Origin: Narthecium ossifragum
Lineage: Eukaryota; Streptophyta; Magnoliopsida; Dioscoreales; Nartheciaceae
Reading direction: 5' to 3'
NCBI GenBank assembly: GCA_963920575.1
Contig: OY986974.1
Span: 23,660,509-23,724,508, forward strand
DNA length: 64,000 bases
Shown here: positions 54,462 to 64,000 of the stretch, one piece after another
How the letters are laid out: each line of letters starts with the position of its first letter
How positions within the stretch are numbered: position 1 is the first letter of the stretch
Position numbers and translations under genes: made by a program
Notes under the pieces: model-generated
What the model was told of the DNA's origin: nothing
Databases searched by the model: none
The model's input: the letters and a program-made list of their open reading frames with translations, nothing else

Positions 54462-56510
54462 TCACCTGTGGAGAAAAGAAACCCGAAATTGATGGAGATC
54501 CGACGAATCCAAACTACTTGCAGGAGAAGATGCAACAATCCCAGCAAAACTCATTGTGCTAAATGCACTCCTTGCTGCTTGCTGGAGGGGTGCTAGAGTA
54601 GTTGATGACTCTGCAGCAAGGTCACTGTCAGTGCTGTTGCTAGCACTTGCATATATGTTCGAAAGAGGCTCTAGAGGGAGGCCAACCAGGTGCTGGCCTC
54701 TTTTGTTAGTCCGCCTCCAGTTATCTGGCCTCGGAGGCATTCGACTACTGCCACTACCCAGACTGCTATCTATTTTTTGACCGCTATGCATCTCTTGTCT
54801 TCGAACCGGCTGCAGGATTTTAGACTTCTTCCTCGCCTGCGCTGCCACTTTAGAAACTTCCACAGCATTCAGTTGTGCCAAGGTCCACGGACTAAGTTTC
54901 ACAGTCAGCATCCTACTTTTCTTTGCAGACTCCTCGGCAATCATTTTCTTGCAAACAGAACTAGTAGACGTACCAGTTTCTGGAGGAATAACATCGAGCT
55001 GGAAAAGAAAGGGGGAAATGCTTGCATCAGGATGCTAATGCGAATCTATAGAAATCTGAAGGAGAAATACCCTTTAAATTTCCAAAACAAACCTCATCCT
55101 CAAGAAACAGGCGTGGCGGAGTGCACCATGAGGCACGGTGAAACGTATTCATAGAGCTTGCACTGCTCATTCCAGTAAGAGAGCTAACTGAAGACATTTG
55201 AGGACTTTGCTGACCACTACCAGCAATTTGCTGATCCTGTTCCCTCAAGGCAACGATGTAATCATATGTGCTGATTCCCTGCAGATTAGATTTTTGAAAA
55301 CCATCGTCAACACTCAGTCAGAAAGAAAGAATGATATCTTTGCAATGGGATGATCGTGTGAGGCTCATCCAATCACTTGAACTCCGTTTCAAAGCTTTTT
55401 TTTTTTATTCTTTCCTCGACATCTTTTCCGTTATATTTGTTGCTGGAAAAATGTAAGAACATTTCATTAGGAATGCATCACGAAAGAACTGAGGAGCATG
55501 GATTTTTGTGCCGATCGGCACGGACAGAACAGACCGAGACTATTGTGCCACTATGATATCGACACGATACTTCTAGAGTCAGCGCACCCTTTGCCAACAC
55601 TAGCCATGATAGTGACCGGTTATCCCGTGCAATGGTTATCCATGACGGTGAGAAATGATTTCCTGCTTATTATCCATGCGTGTGGCTTTTGTGCATAACT
55701 TCATAACCGCTTGGAATACTTCAGAGCCTTACACTAGACCAACAAAAGTAGAATGCTCTACTGAAAAGCACACATGGAAAAAAGGGTAAAGAAAGTATTT
55801 GTTATCATCAGAACTTGTAACTCTTGTGTTTAATTTGCAGAAAATACATGATAGATATAAGAAACTTTACAAAGTTTTCCTATATCAAAAAATAACAACT
55901 AAGAAAACATAGGCCAGTCAATTAGGTTCCTGCCTTAAGCTGTGCTCATGTCAATGTGTCTGAACCTATGGATATGACCAAAACTAATGACAATTGTACT
56001 AAAAAAATGCAAGCCGGTCTCATAGTTTTCCAGTTATCCCAAAAATGTACCTTTCTTATTAGTAGAACGTGGAAGAAGAAAAGTTGCGCAAGTCATACAG
56101 TGGCAACCATTGCCAACAAGGTGCAGGATGCCTGTCAAACATAGTCACTTTGTTAGAGAAGAAAAGTGCTTTAAAAGGATGAAAAATGGAAGCCCTAGCT
56201 CATCATCATTCGACATCAAGAAACATATCAATTTTCAAGATCAATTTTCTTTCAAAGTTGATACAGCATATTAACACAACTGATATCTGATTAGAATAAG
56301 AGATGCAGATGATGGGTAAGACAATATCAATTGTAAGGACAGAAGAAAGTAAATATAAACTCACCACCACAACAAGGAATGGCACAAAAGAGAAACTGCT
56401 TCCCAACTTTGCGATGATCTCCTCCGAATATCGCCTCTGATGGAGGAAACATAAAATCAGAACCACTCTGATGGAGGACGCCGACAGCCCACTGTAGAAT
56501 AAGCTGCAAG
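54462..56510 (-). pseudogene. protein S-acyltransferase (DHHC type) C-terminal remnant
   Basis: Four exon-like pieces on the minus strand: about 56365-56510 (LILQWAVGVL ... LILCFLHQRRYSEEI), 56051-56131 (CTLLAMVAT, LAQLFFFHVLLIRK), 55093-55279 (GISTYDYIVALREQDQQ, SWCTPPRLFLEDE) and 54462-54998 (LDVIPPETGTS, KLSPWTLAQLNAVEVSKVAA, ARKKSKILQPVRR). They match the last two membrane helices and cytosolic tail of plant palmitoyltransferases. The catalytic DHHC exons are absent. Piece 1 carries a 10 nt insertion (CTCCATCAGAG occurs twice) that shifts frame, and piece 2 has TGA at 56093-56095. Pieces 3 and 4 are still open. Confidence 0.82.
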
Positions 56511-57083
56511 CTCAAGCCCAAGGTGCACAAACCACGGAGACCTGTCAATATTCAACCAGATTGAAAAGGACCTGGAACAAATGTGCTTGCTACAGCTTCA
56601 GACTGATTGACGATGCTAAGAAACAGGATGTGTCATGGGGTAGTGGTTAAACAAAAATTGGTGTAGCATGTCTACATTTGAAAGTAGAAAGTACATGCAA
56701 AAATATGTAGGCGAGGGGCTTCTATACAAATGATAAGAGTTCATGAAATGAAAAAGGAACAAGGAATTACCAGAAATTAAAAATATGGTACCATCCAATG
56801 CAAAGATAGTTCTCATCAGACATATTTATCTCATTTCAGCAACTTACAGAGTGCAATTACGTCATCCATTCTTGACTAACATAACCCCCCTGCAATTAAA
56901 AATATCAAGTCGACCTTCTGTTGCCATGCTGAGATAAAAATGAACAAGAATAGGAGAAGGAAATAATTTTAAATGATGTATGAACATATCAACCCTGAGG
57001 ATGGTGCCAAAATAGGCACCAGCACTTGCAAGTACTCAACATCATAACACTTTAGGCAAACTTCCACTCTGCGGTTTCATAGA
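56511..57083. other. spacer between ORC5 and the acyltransferase remnant
   Basis: 3' flank of ORC5. I searched for a DHHC motif on the minus strand and found none. Confidence 0.45.
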
Positions 57084-58961
57084 TCATCTTCTGTACAGGT
57101 ACTTAGCAAGAGGAAAATTTATACTCCACGCAACCTATCAACAAGTTAGAAGCTGCATAAAGTAACTAGAAGATACGAGACTAATAACCACTATACTAGA
57201 AAATGTCTCTCCAAGTAGCAGAACATAAGCTCACCTTCAAAGCCAACTCTTCAGTTATAGTGGAGCGATACCTAGTTGAGCCTTCTAATGGGCAGCATCC
57301 GCTTTTTATTATAAAATTAGCATTACAGAGAGTAGACAACTGCAACAGCACATCACACATTAACCCACTGCTACCACCTCCCATCCCAGTCTCATCTTGA
57401 ATCTGCTCCTCCTCAAGCTCACCTTCTGTTACTGAAGTAATACACTGGAATATAGCTAGCATTCTCTCTAGTGGGAAACTTCCAGGTCCTTTGATAAAAA
57501 AATCTTGCGTCATGTTGTCATTTTGTTCCAAGGATGCCAGCGAGCTCCTGCAGTAGAACAAAAATGTTGTGAGAAGTACATATTAACCAAATAAGCTCAT
57601 CCGCCTTAAAAAGGTAAAGGGAACATACTTCCTTTTGCGCTTCCGGTTATCAGAGCCTCCAGTTGAATCAAAGAGGGCTGCATCAAGGGTAGCAGGATTT
57701 CTTGAAGCAAGAAATGCAGATACAAGAAGGTATTTTGCTGATACCGACATATGCAGATCCAAATTACTAGAAGCATCCTTACCAACTAGCTTCCTAGGAG
57801 CTCCCATCTTCCTGCTTACCTCTATGTTTCCTTCTCTAGAAAAATAAACGGGAACATTGAATACCTCATTGAAGGAGGCTGCTAACCGCGACTGGATGTT
57901 ATTGAATAGCCTTCTCTTCAAGCCCTCGTCTGGAACCACGTTCAAATCCTTCAAAGGTTCACAGTACTTTTGATACAACGGACCCAACACGGTAGATAAT
58001 TCATCCAGTCGTCTCGTGATTCTGTAGAAAGGCTTCAGAACAGCACTGAAAAAGTATACAATATCAGATCATATGCGATGAGGTGATAAGCAATGAACGA
58101 GATGTGTTAGGCCCATCAAATTTGCAGCACATGGGTCAATCTAGTTTACCTTAGAAATGATGAATAAAGCTTCGGATTGGCTTGGTTTTTCATGAATATG
58201 CTATGAAGATCATCAACCGTGTAAGCCGGGAAGTGCACAGAAACCGGCTCCATGGAGCCAGTGCTGGAATAATAAGCATCAGGTGACGCACTACTGATAT
58301 AAATCAATCCCACTTCAGGCATTCTCAACATCTCATGCATTCTTAACAATAAAGAGAGAACCCCCGAATTCTCATCCCAAGATCGAACAACCTCCAAATT
58401 GTCAAATACCAAATAAACCATCTCCCCATGAGGCTCCTTTGATCCCGATTTCTTCTTCATGCCATTTTTAATAAAACCAATCACCTGGCTCAACGCATCT
58501 CTAAGCAAATTAACAAAGTCTGATGGCCTCTCGCACTTCTTTGCACTCGAATACCCATTGCTCGAATTCCTCCTACGAAATATCAGCTGATTCAATACGG
58601 CTCCAAAGAGGATTCCACGATTGTAACACGACCGGCAGCTAACATAGACAAAAGGGCGCTTCAAATGCCGGGAAATGTGGAGGATTGAGGTGGTCTTTCC
58701 AGTTGAAGCGCCGCCATAGAGAAGCACAGGGAGCATTGGGGAATTAGTGGGCCCAATTACTTGCAAAAGCTCAAGGATTTGAGATCGCCGCCCGGGGAGG
58801 GCGGAGAGGAGGGTGGCGAGATCGATGGGGTCTCCGGGGAATAGGAGATCGTGTGATAGAGATGGGATTTCGTTCTCTGCTATGGGCTTTTGGGGGCTTT
58901 GCACGGTGGTGGAGCGGGTGGTTCTTCTTGGCGTCTCTGGGGCTTTCTCAACCGTTGCCAT
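57084..58961 (-). CDS. ORC5: origin recognition complex subunit 5
   Basis: Four exons, 58150-58961, 57629-58045, 57235-57547 and 57084-57134, encode 530 residues in one continuous frame. The AAA+ core has Walker A GGASTGKT (residues 83-90) and a Walker B-like MVYLVFDNLE (181-190). The order LPGRRSQILELLQVIGPTNS, YKQ-free middle with LKPFYRITRRLDELS, KYLLVSAFLASRNPATLDAA and a C-terminal ORC5 domain (GPGSFPLERMLAIFQCITSV, LSTLCNANFI, and INFPLAKYLYRR at the end) is typical of plant ORC5. The protein is part of the six-subunit complex that marks replication origins and loads MCM helicase. The last 16 codons sit in their own small exon. Confidence 0.94.
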
Positions 58962-59226
58962 CTAGTGGATTGCTTGTTCCAGATGAGAAGAAAGAAACCT
59001 AGGAGGTCTAAATACCTAGAACCGAAGGACTACTATAACTTCACGGAGATCGGCCACGCCATTGCCACCTACGCCGGACCGCCGCCGTCTCGATTCGCCG
59101 GAGAAGGGGATGGGATTCGAGAGAAAACCCTAGAGTCGGGGGAGATTTGACTATTTGAGAGGGAACGACGGAAACTTAAAAGTAGAGTGTTATGTTCTCC
59201 GCCGGTGGGTGTTGGACATGTTTTAA
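58962..59226 (-). promoter_or_regulatory. ORC5 upstream region
   Basis: Only 265 bp separate the ORC5 start from a DNA transposon. The last bases before it (GTGTTGGACATG, about 59208-59219) match the Copia LTR text near 20969-20980. Confidence 0.45.
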
Positions 59227-59470
59227 GGCCATCCGCATCAGCTTCCCTATCCATCTTTTCTAAAATACTCCAATATATATTACTTTCCTACTTTATCGTT
59301 TTCCTATTTACAACACCCCATATCAGCTTCCCTAAACCATTCCCTATATCTTTAAAATACTCATTCCCCAATCTTTCTTTCCATATTCTATTCTTCCTTT
59401 ATTATTTGACATTCATATAATTATAGAATTTGTATTATATTACATAATTAAACTTTCATTATATTATTTA

Positions 59471-60021
59471 TTAAAAAATAATAAAAGAGGTTTGGCCAAC
59501 TTGAGCAATCCATTTTGGTTGGTGCCTTAGTTTGTTCCAACAATGCTCAAACTGAAAATGACTACCTTGAATACTGATATACATCTTTTTAGCCTCTTCA
59601 ATCTACAAAAGGCCATCAAATATAACATATCACCATATAAAAAAAAGAAAAGAAATATTGAATTAACTTAATATAAATGAATATTAGTTACCTTATCTTG
59701 TTCATTACAACCCGATGGCTGCGACGCCTCAATTTGTGCCAAAAAACCCATGAACTTATTCACCGCAAGTTGAATACTTGACCAGCGATTGCTTAGAGAC
59801 TTTTCAGAGCGGTTTGAGTACTTTGATGTTGTGTACTCATCATAATAACACTTAACTCTTTTCCAAAATGTTGTTCCCTTTTGATCGGTCCCATGAATAA
59901 CATCCAAACTCGTATTTAACCATGCCGATACAAGTATAGTATCTTCCTCTATGGAGAAATTCCCACCCCGCATCACTCTCTTGCATTTGCTTGTTTCATC
60001 CACTTGGATCGGAGAGTTCAT
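59471..60021 (-). CDS. PIF/Harbinger ORF1-type Myb/SANT-like protein, short
   Basis: Exons 59692-60021 and 59471-59602 give 153 residues. The first exon has a trihelix-like DNA-binding region (GGNFSIEEDTILVSAWLNTS, GTTFWKRVKCYYDEYTT, SEKSLSNRWSSIQLAVNKF). The second has IEEAKKMYISIQGSHFQFEH, CWNKLRHQPKW. The full-length family continues past this point, whereas here the frame stops soon after HQPKW, so the protein is probably truncated. In PIF/Harbinger elements ORF1 helps transposase reach the DNA. Confidence 0.72.
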
Positions 60022-60514
60022 TCCAAACTGTTATTCTTGTCGGTTAGGTTGAGTTCCATCTTCACATAGAGCATTGTAGAAATCTTCACTTCTTTGTGAG
60101 TCCATAAGCTATCAACAATAGAAACTATTTCAAATACAAACTATGCACTCAAAATTATCCTCATTGAACCTCTTCTTCAGACATAGAACAAAACCAATGC
60201 CAACGATATATCTATCAAAATTGTGCTACAATTTAGGCTCACATGTTCACAAATTGATGATAATGAAAGTGATGCAGTTGAATTAGACACAAAGCATTCA
60301 GAAACTGGGATCAAACTGCCATGCAACCACCCTTGGAAGAACAAGAACACACTGAGATCAACCAGCCATGCAAGAGCACTCCGAGCATCCACGGTGAGAG
60401 CAGGGGAAAATATAAGTAGAAAATTGTAGAACGAAACAGAGCATCCCTACCTCTCTTCTCTTCTCCAGCCGCCGCCGTCGTCGCCGTCGCCGTCTCTGTC
60501 GCCAAGCTCGGAAG

Positions 60515-61180
60515 GGATGAACCCAGCCGCCGCCGTCGTCCTCAAGCTCTCAGTCGATCGCTATCCCCTCGCGGTTGCCGCTCTCTCTGTCTGGTCCAGA
60601 GATGCTATGCTCTGCTCACCCCATCTCATCTCACCACCGTGGCCTCCTCCTCTCCTCTGTCTTCCTCCAAAAGGCCCTCATCCGCAGTCGTCGTCACCGT
60701 CGCCAGGCTCCCCGTGGATGAACCCAGCCATCGCCGTCGTCCTCAAGCTCGCAGTCGTCTTTGCCGTCGCCAGGCTCCCCGCCTTCGAAGGGATGAACCC
60801 AGCCGTCGTCTTCAAGCTCGCAGTCGCCGTCCCAAGCTCCCCGCTTCGAATGAACCCAGCCGCCGCCGTCGTCCTCAAGCTCGTAGTCGATCGCGATCCC
60901 GTCACCGTTGCCCCTCTCTCTCTCTGGTCCAGAGATACTCCGCTCATCTCACCACCGTCGGCCTCCTCCTCTCCTCCTCCTTCCTCCACAAGACCCTCAT
61001 CCGCGCCCACCTCCCCGGCCTCCGACCTCCCCCTCTACCCCCACCTCCTCTCCTCCACCCTCCTCCCCGACTCCGACACCCTCCCGCCCCTCGTCAAAGC
61101 ATGCTCCCTTGCCCCTGCCAAAGAAGGTGGACGAGGAGGATGGTCGCCAGTGGTCGAGGAGGACATGCGCCGGCGATAGG
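60515..61180 (+). repeat. GC-rich tandem repeats with PPR-like N-terminal fragment
   Basis: Several copies of a unit starting ATGAACCCAGCC (60517, 60718, 60793, 60850) followed by GTCGTCCTCAAGCTC. A longer unit of about 155-175 bp occurs at 60515-60690 and again at 60850-61005. The plus-strand frame ends in YPHLLSSTLLPDSDTLPPLV KACS-type text that resembles the first repeat of PLS-class PPR proteins. This suggests a captured gene piece amplified inside the transposon. I would not call it a working gene. Confidence 0.6.
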
Positions 61181-61454
61181 AAGGGGGTGAAGAGCAGATC
61201 GGGAAGAGGGTGGCTGATGCTCTCGTTCAGAGGAGAGAAGTAGAGGTAAAGGAGAGTAGATGGTGAGTTTTAATGTTTAAAATAATGAATGGGGTGTGCT
61301 ACAGTGCTCCCCCACATGTAGGGGAGCACTGTAGCTCTCCCCGGGTTTAGGGTGGGGATAGGATATCTGATGCAGGGCAAAAGTTCATTGTTTCCTCAAA
61401 TTCTCACCCTAGAATAGGGAAGGGAGGCCTTTGATGCCTCTTATGCGGATGCCC

Positions 61455-62375
61455 TAAGGCTTTTATACACATGTTGATATATGATGATAGTGTGTAGTAG
61501 CCTCATATATAATGAGAGAGACTTAAGTAGACTTAATGTAGATTGTGACACTAATCTGAACCATAGGAGAGAATGTAGCAGTACCATTCTCATTTTTGGT
61601 CATCAGAAGCAGTTCTCACAATGCAATGCTTATTTACCTTGCAGCACACAACTACCCAAAGAGCTCAGTGGACGAGACGAAGTTCATCAGCAATAAGTAG
61701 GACCTAACTGATAACTATAACCATATTACTCTCTACCACGTACCAGGCATGGTAGAGGATCCAAGAGCCACAAATCTCTAGCAAGAAAAGCACAACGCTG
61801 CTTTAGAGCAGTTTTTCTTAGCAAGAACTGGAACATCTATAGATCTGGTTTCCAGCCCAGATCAATCTGAATGTATGAAAGACAGCTCTGACCTCTACTC
61901 CTCACATTTGCTTGATTCCAGGTAAACGCAGTAAAATTCAAGACTCAGAGACTCAACCATAGGCAAGTTCAAGGAGCATAAATCCAATTCCTGGGGAAAA
62001 AATGAAAGAGGAAAAGGTGTTTAGACATCAACAATTGGAAACAAGACTTAAGCAAGTGTCTTAGATGAAAAAACAAAATCTTACATCAAATTTGCTGAAA
62101 ATTTTCGAGACAAGGAACATAGATGCAGCCACAGCTCCAAGGAGATTCAGTGGCCGTGCTCGCTTGTATAATTAACACATGTGCTCTCTCTTATAACTGG
62201 GGAACATCAAACATGCAAAGTTTTATTTGCATGAGGTAGCTAGATATCATGACAATTATACTTCAGCAGAAGAAGAAACAAGAGAGAGAAGAGGTGGGTA
62301 AGAGGAAAATTGTATACCTTTCCACTGGATTCAATCTATCTCCTCGGATTGCCACCGTTTGCAATGAAAGAAGGA
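61455..62375. other. intergenic, old LTR remnant then NLR 3' flank
   Basis: Bases 61455-61535 resemble the Copia LTR (GGCTTTTATACACATGTTG; compare 20988-21010). The remainder is unremarkable 3' flank of the NLR gene. Confidence 0.45.
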
Positions 62376-64000
62376 TCAAATCTCGTCTTTGGATGTTGAA
62401 GATGATTGGCGATCCAGATTGGTATCGAGGAAGTAGGGAGCCTTTGTGTAGGAGATATAGTACCCTAATCCATACCGATCCGAGGTAGCTTTCACCTGAG
62501 GGATGTCTCTGATCTTGGGCCAATCCGCACCATCCACAAGACAACTTCTCAGTAGGCTCATGCTGCACCCTTTAATCTCCAATTTCTGTAGTGAACTGAG
62601 CTGCAGTTCTCCTCCTCTGCTCGGAAACCACTCTGGAATAAACTTGATATACTCGTCAACCAATTCTATCTGCTGCAGAGCATCCAGACCCACCAAATTC
62701 CTCAATCGCGAGCAGTCTGTTACTTGTAGGCTTTTCAAACTTGGAAGATTGGACAGTGTCTCCATATTATTGTTGCGCTGAATATCAAGCTCCTCAAGAA
62801 AGAGGAGGTTCTTGATCTCTCTCAAGCTATCGGCTCTCCAGATTACAAGCTTTGTTAAAGAGGTTGCATGACTGAGGAGGTCGTCCGGAAGAGACCTCAA
62901 CTCGGGACACCAGCTGATGGATAGGTTTTTGAGACGAGGAAGTACTTTCTCCATAGACACTGGTGGTTGTTCCTTATCTTCCACCTCCCCCAACCACTGC
63001 CATTCCTCCCAATTCTCCATGAAATTGAAAGATAGCTCCTCCAGGCTAGGGAAGGAAGGGGAGCATATACATAAATTAGAAGAACCGCCTCTGCCTCTGC
63101 CGAAGAATAGTTCAGGTCCGATCTTCCTGACACTTGATGCTTGTATAATGTCCAACGACTTCAGCTTGGGTAGCTGCCCCAAGCATGGGATCTGCTTGAT
63201 GTGGAAGCAATAATTCAAAGTCAATTCTTCCAAATTAGGAAGGACCGACGCCGGCATCATCATCCAACTGGGAAACTCAAGTCCAGAATAGCTATGAATT
63301 TGGAGACGTGTTAGTGATGGAGGGGGGCAGAGCTCCTCAAAAACCTCGTGCTCAATTCTACTACCACCATCCATGCCGTTCAACATCAGAACTGATAGAT
63401 GGAGTTTAGACTTCAGTGCAGCAGCCCTCGCCACATCTCTGTTTGATACCCTTCCTAACTCATGTATCGACAGTCTAGTTAGTTCAGTAAGGTATCTCAG
63501 ATCTGCCAAAGTAGAATTCTGGTGATATCTATCTTCTTGAGTAGCACCACCGTCGCCATCAACGCCTCGGGCTTTGAACCCATAGAGTTCTTTGAGTTGT
63601 CGAAGCCTATTTAATCCCACGGGCACGCTGTCAATGCGCAAGAGTCTCAGATCGAGGACTTCTAGCTTATCCAGCATCATCATTCCTATAGGAAGTTCAA
63701 TTAACTTCAGACATGAATGTAAGTCCAAGTACCGGAGATCACTGAGATTCTCTATTCCTATAGGAAGTTCAATTAACTCCGCACATGAATGTAAGTCCAA
63801 GTACCTGAGATTACTGAGATTCTCTATTCCTTTAGGAAGCTTAATTAACTGCTGACATGAATGTAAGTCCAAGTACCTGAGATTGCTGAGATTCTCTATG
63901 CTCTCTGGAAGCTCTCTTATATCAGGCGATTCTGAGAGGTCCAAATATCTTAGATGTATGAGCTCTCCTATGGAACTCGGCAACTCCTTCAATTGTGAGT
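62376..64000 (-). CDS. NLR disease-resistance protein, C-terminal LRR part (partial)
   Basis: The frame runs off the right edge and ends at a stop at 62376; about 541 codons are visible. Irregular LRRs of the RGA type: LKELPSSIGELIHLRYLDLS, DIRELPESIENLSNLRYLDL, MMMLDKLEVLDLRL, then ELTRLSIHELGRVSN, PPSLTRLQIHSYSGLEFPSW, LPNLEELTLNYC, LPRLKNLSISWCPELRSLP. The coiled-coil and NB-ARC parts would lie beyond base 64000. LRRs of this class detect pathogen effectors or guarded host proteins. Nothing in the visible part is broken. Confidence 0.87.
   Translation of the reverse strand, partial: SQLKELPSSIGELIHLRYLDLSESPDIRELPESIENLSNLRYLDLHSCQQLIKLPKGIENLSNLRYLDLHSCAELIELPIGIENLSDLRYLDLHSCLKLIELPIGMMMLDKLEVLDLRLLRIDSVPVGLNRLRQLKELYGFKARGVDGDGGATQEDRYHQNSTLADLRYLTELTRLSIHELGRVSNRDVARAAALKSKLHLSVLMLNGMDGGSRIEHEVFEELCPPPSLTRLQIHSYSGLEFPSWMMMPASVLPNLEELTLNYCFHIKQIPCLGQLPKLKSLDIIQASSVRKIGPELFFGRGRGGSSNLCICSPSFPSLEELSFNFMENWEEWQWLGEVEDKEQPPVSMEKVLPRLKNLSISWCPELRSLPDDLLSHATSLTKLVIWRADSLREIKNLLFLEELDIQRNNNMETLSNLPSLKSLQVTDCSRLRNLVGLDALQQIELVDEYIKFIPEWFPSRGGELQLSSLQKLEIKGCSMSLLRSCLVDGADWPKIRDIPQVKATSDRYGLGYYISYTKAPYFLDTNLDRQSSSTSKDEI
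63712..63927 (-). repeat. 72 bp tandem repeat in the NLR gene
   Basis: Three head-to-tail units start at 63712, 63784 and 63856, each encoding one 24-residue LRR (NLSNLRYLDLHSC core). A partial fourth lies at about 63680-63711. The two left units differ at few bases, which means recent duplication. Confidence 0.93.

Larger units (their letters stand above)
59227..61454 (-). mobile_element. PIF/Harbinger-like element
   Basis: A 2228 bp element flanked by TAA on both sides (59224-59226 and 61455-61457). The ends read GGCCATCCGCATCAG and, inverted, GGGCATCCGCATAAG. A Myb/SANT-like ORF1 with one intron lies at 59471-60021; no transposase gene is visible, so it is probably mobilised in trans if at all. 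The right half (60515-61180) contains GC-rich tandem repeats and a PPR-like piece. The flanks rejoin as a Copia LTR (compare 20969-21060), so the element entered an older LTR. Confidence 0.82.

Noticed and set aside
56511..57083. Possible DHHC catalytic exon upstream of the acyltransferase remnant
   Set aside because: No DHHC or CRYC-like motif in any minus-strand frame; ORC5 begins right after.

Overview
The window is nuclear DNA of a flowering plant. Evidence: spliced genes with GT-AG introns, two PLS-class pentatricopeptide (PPR) proteins, a plant-type TATA-binding protein, an NLR-type LRR region, and dense LTR, LINE, PIF/Harbinger and hAT-like transposons. The GC-rich intronless dehydrogenase gene and the general sequence style suggest a monocot, but I cannot name the species.

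Left third (1-21.3 kb): an F-box/DUF295 region overrun by transposons. Two nearly identical F-box genes (1322-2798 and 13297-14757) lie in a segmental duplication of about 2.6 kb, each followed by a Copia reverse transcriptase/RNase H fragment. The first Copia fragment is split by a LINE of about 6.15 kb (3221-9373) with a 17-18 bp target-site duplication. Between the copies lies a compound LTR unit (10115-12036) whose outer LTRs are inverted and which carries a 5 bp duplication as one unit. The second Copia tail is split by a gag-only LTR element (15823-18514). A DUF295 fragment and a third Copia fragment follow.

Middle (22-46.5 kb): mostly single-copy housekeeping genes. They are a short-chain dehydrogenase (22026-22808, +), TATA-binding protein (23486-27400, -, eight coding exons plus a proposed last exon holding one base of the stop), a DYW-class PPR protein (30961-33720, -), an E-class PPR protein (36551-38548, -), a broken receptor-like LRR gene (39253-41370, +) and an ING2-type PHD-finger chromatin reader (42367-46539, +).

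Right third (47-64 kb): three more F-box/DUF295 genes, all on the minus strand (47070-48525, 49723-50859, 52410-53725), with decayed DUF295 fragments and a Copia integrase fragment among them. Next come a decayed palmitoyltransferase (DHHC type) tail, a complete ORC5 gene (57084-58961, -), a PIF/Harbinger-like element that sits inside an old Copia LTR just upstream of ORC5, and the LRR part of an NLR gene that runs off the right edge.

The F-box genes share one gene plan: a tiny basic first exon ending in phase 2 on AG, a short intron, then one large exon with F-box and DUF295 domains. Genes 1, 2 and 5, and partly 4, also share CGGATC-rich upstream blocks. The most unusual items are the inverted-LTR compound element, the GATCGATC-dense LTRs, the shared upstream palindrome of the F-box cluster, a likely alternative first exon of F-box gene 1, and the stop codon of the TBP gene apparently split by an intron.
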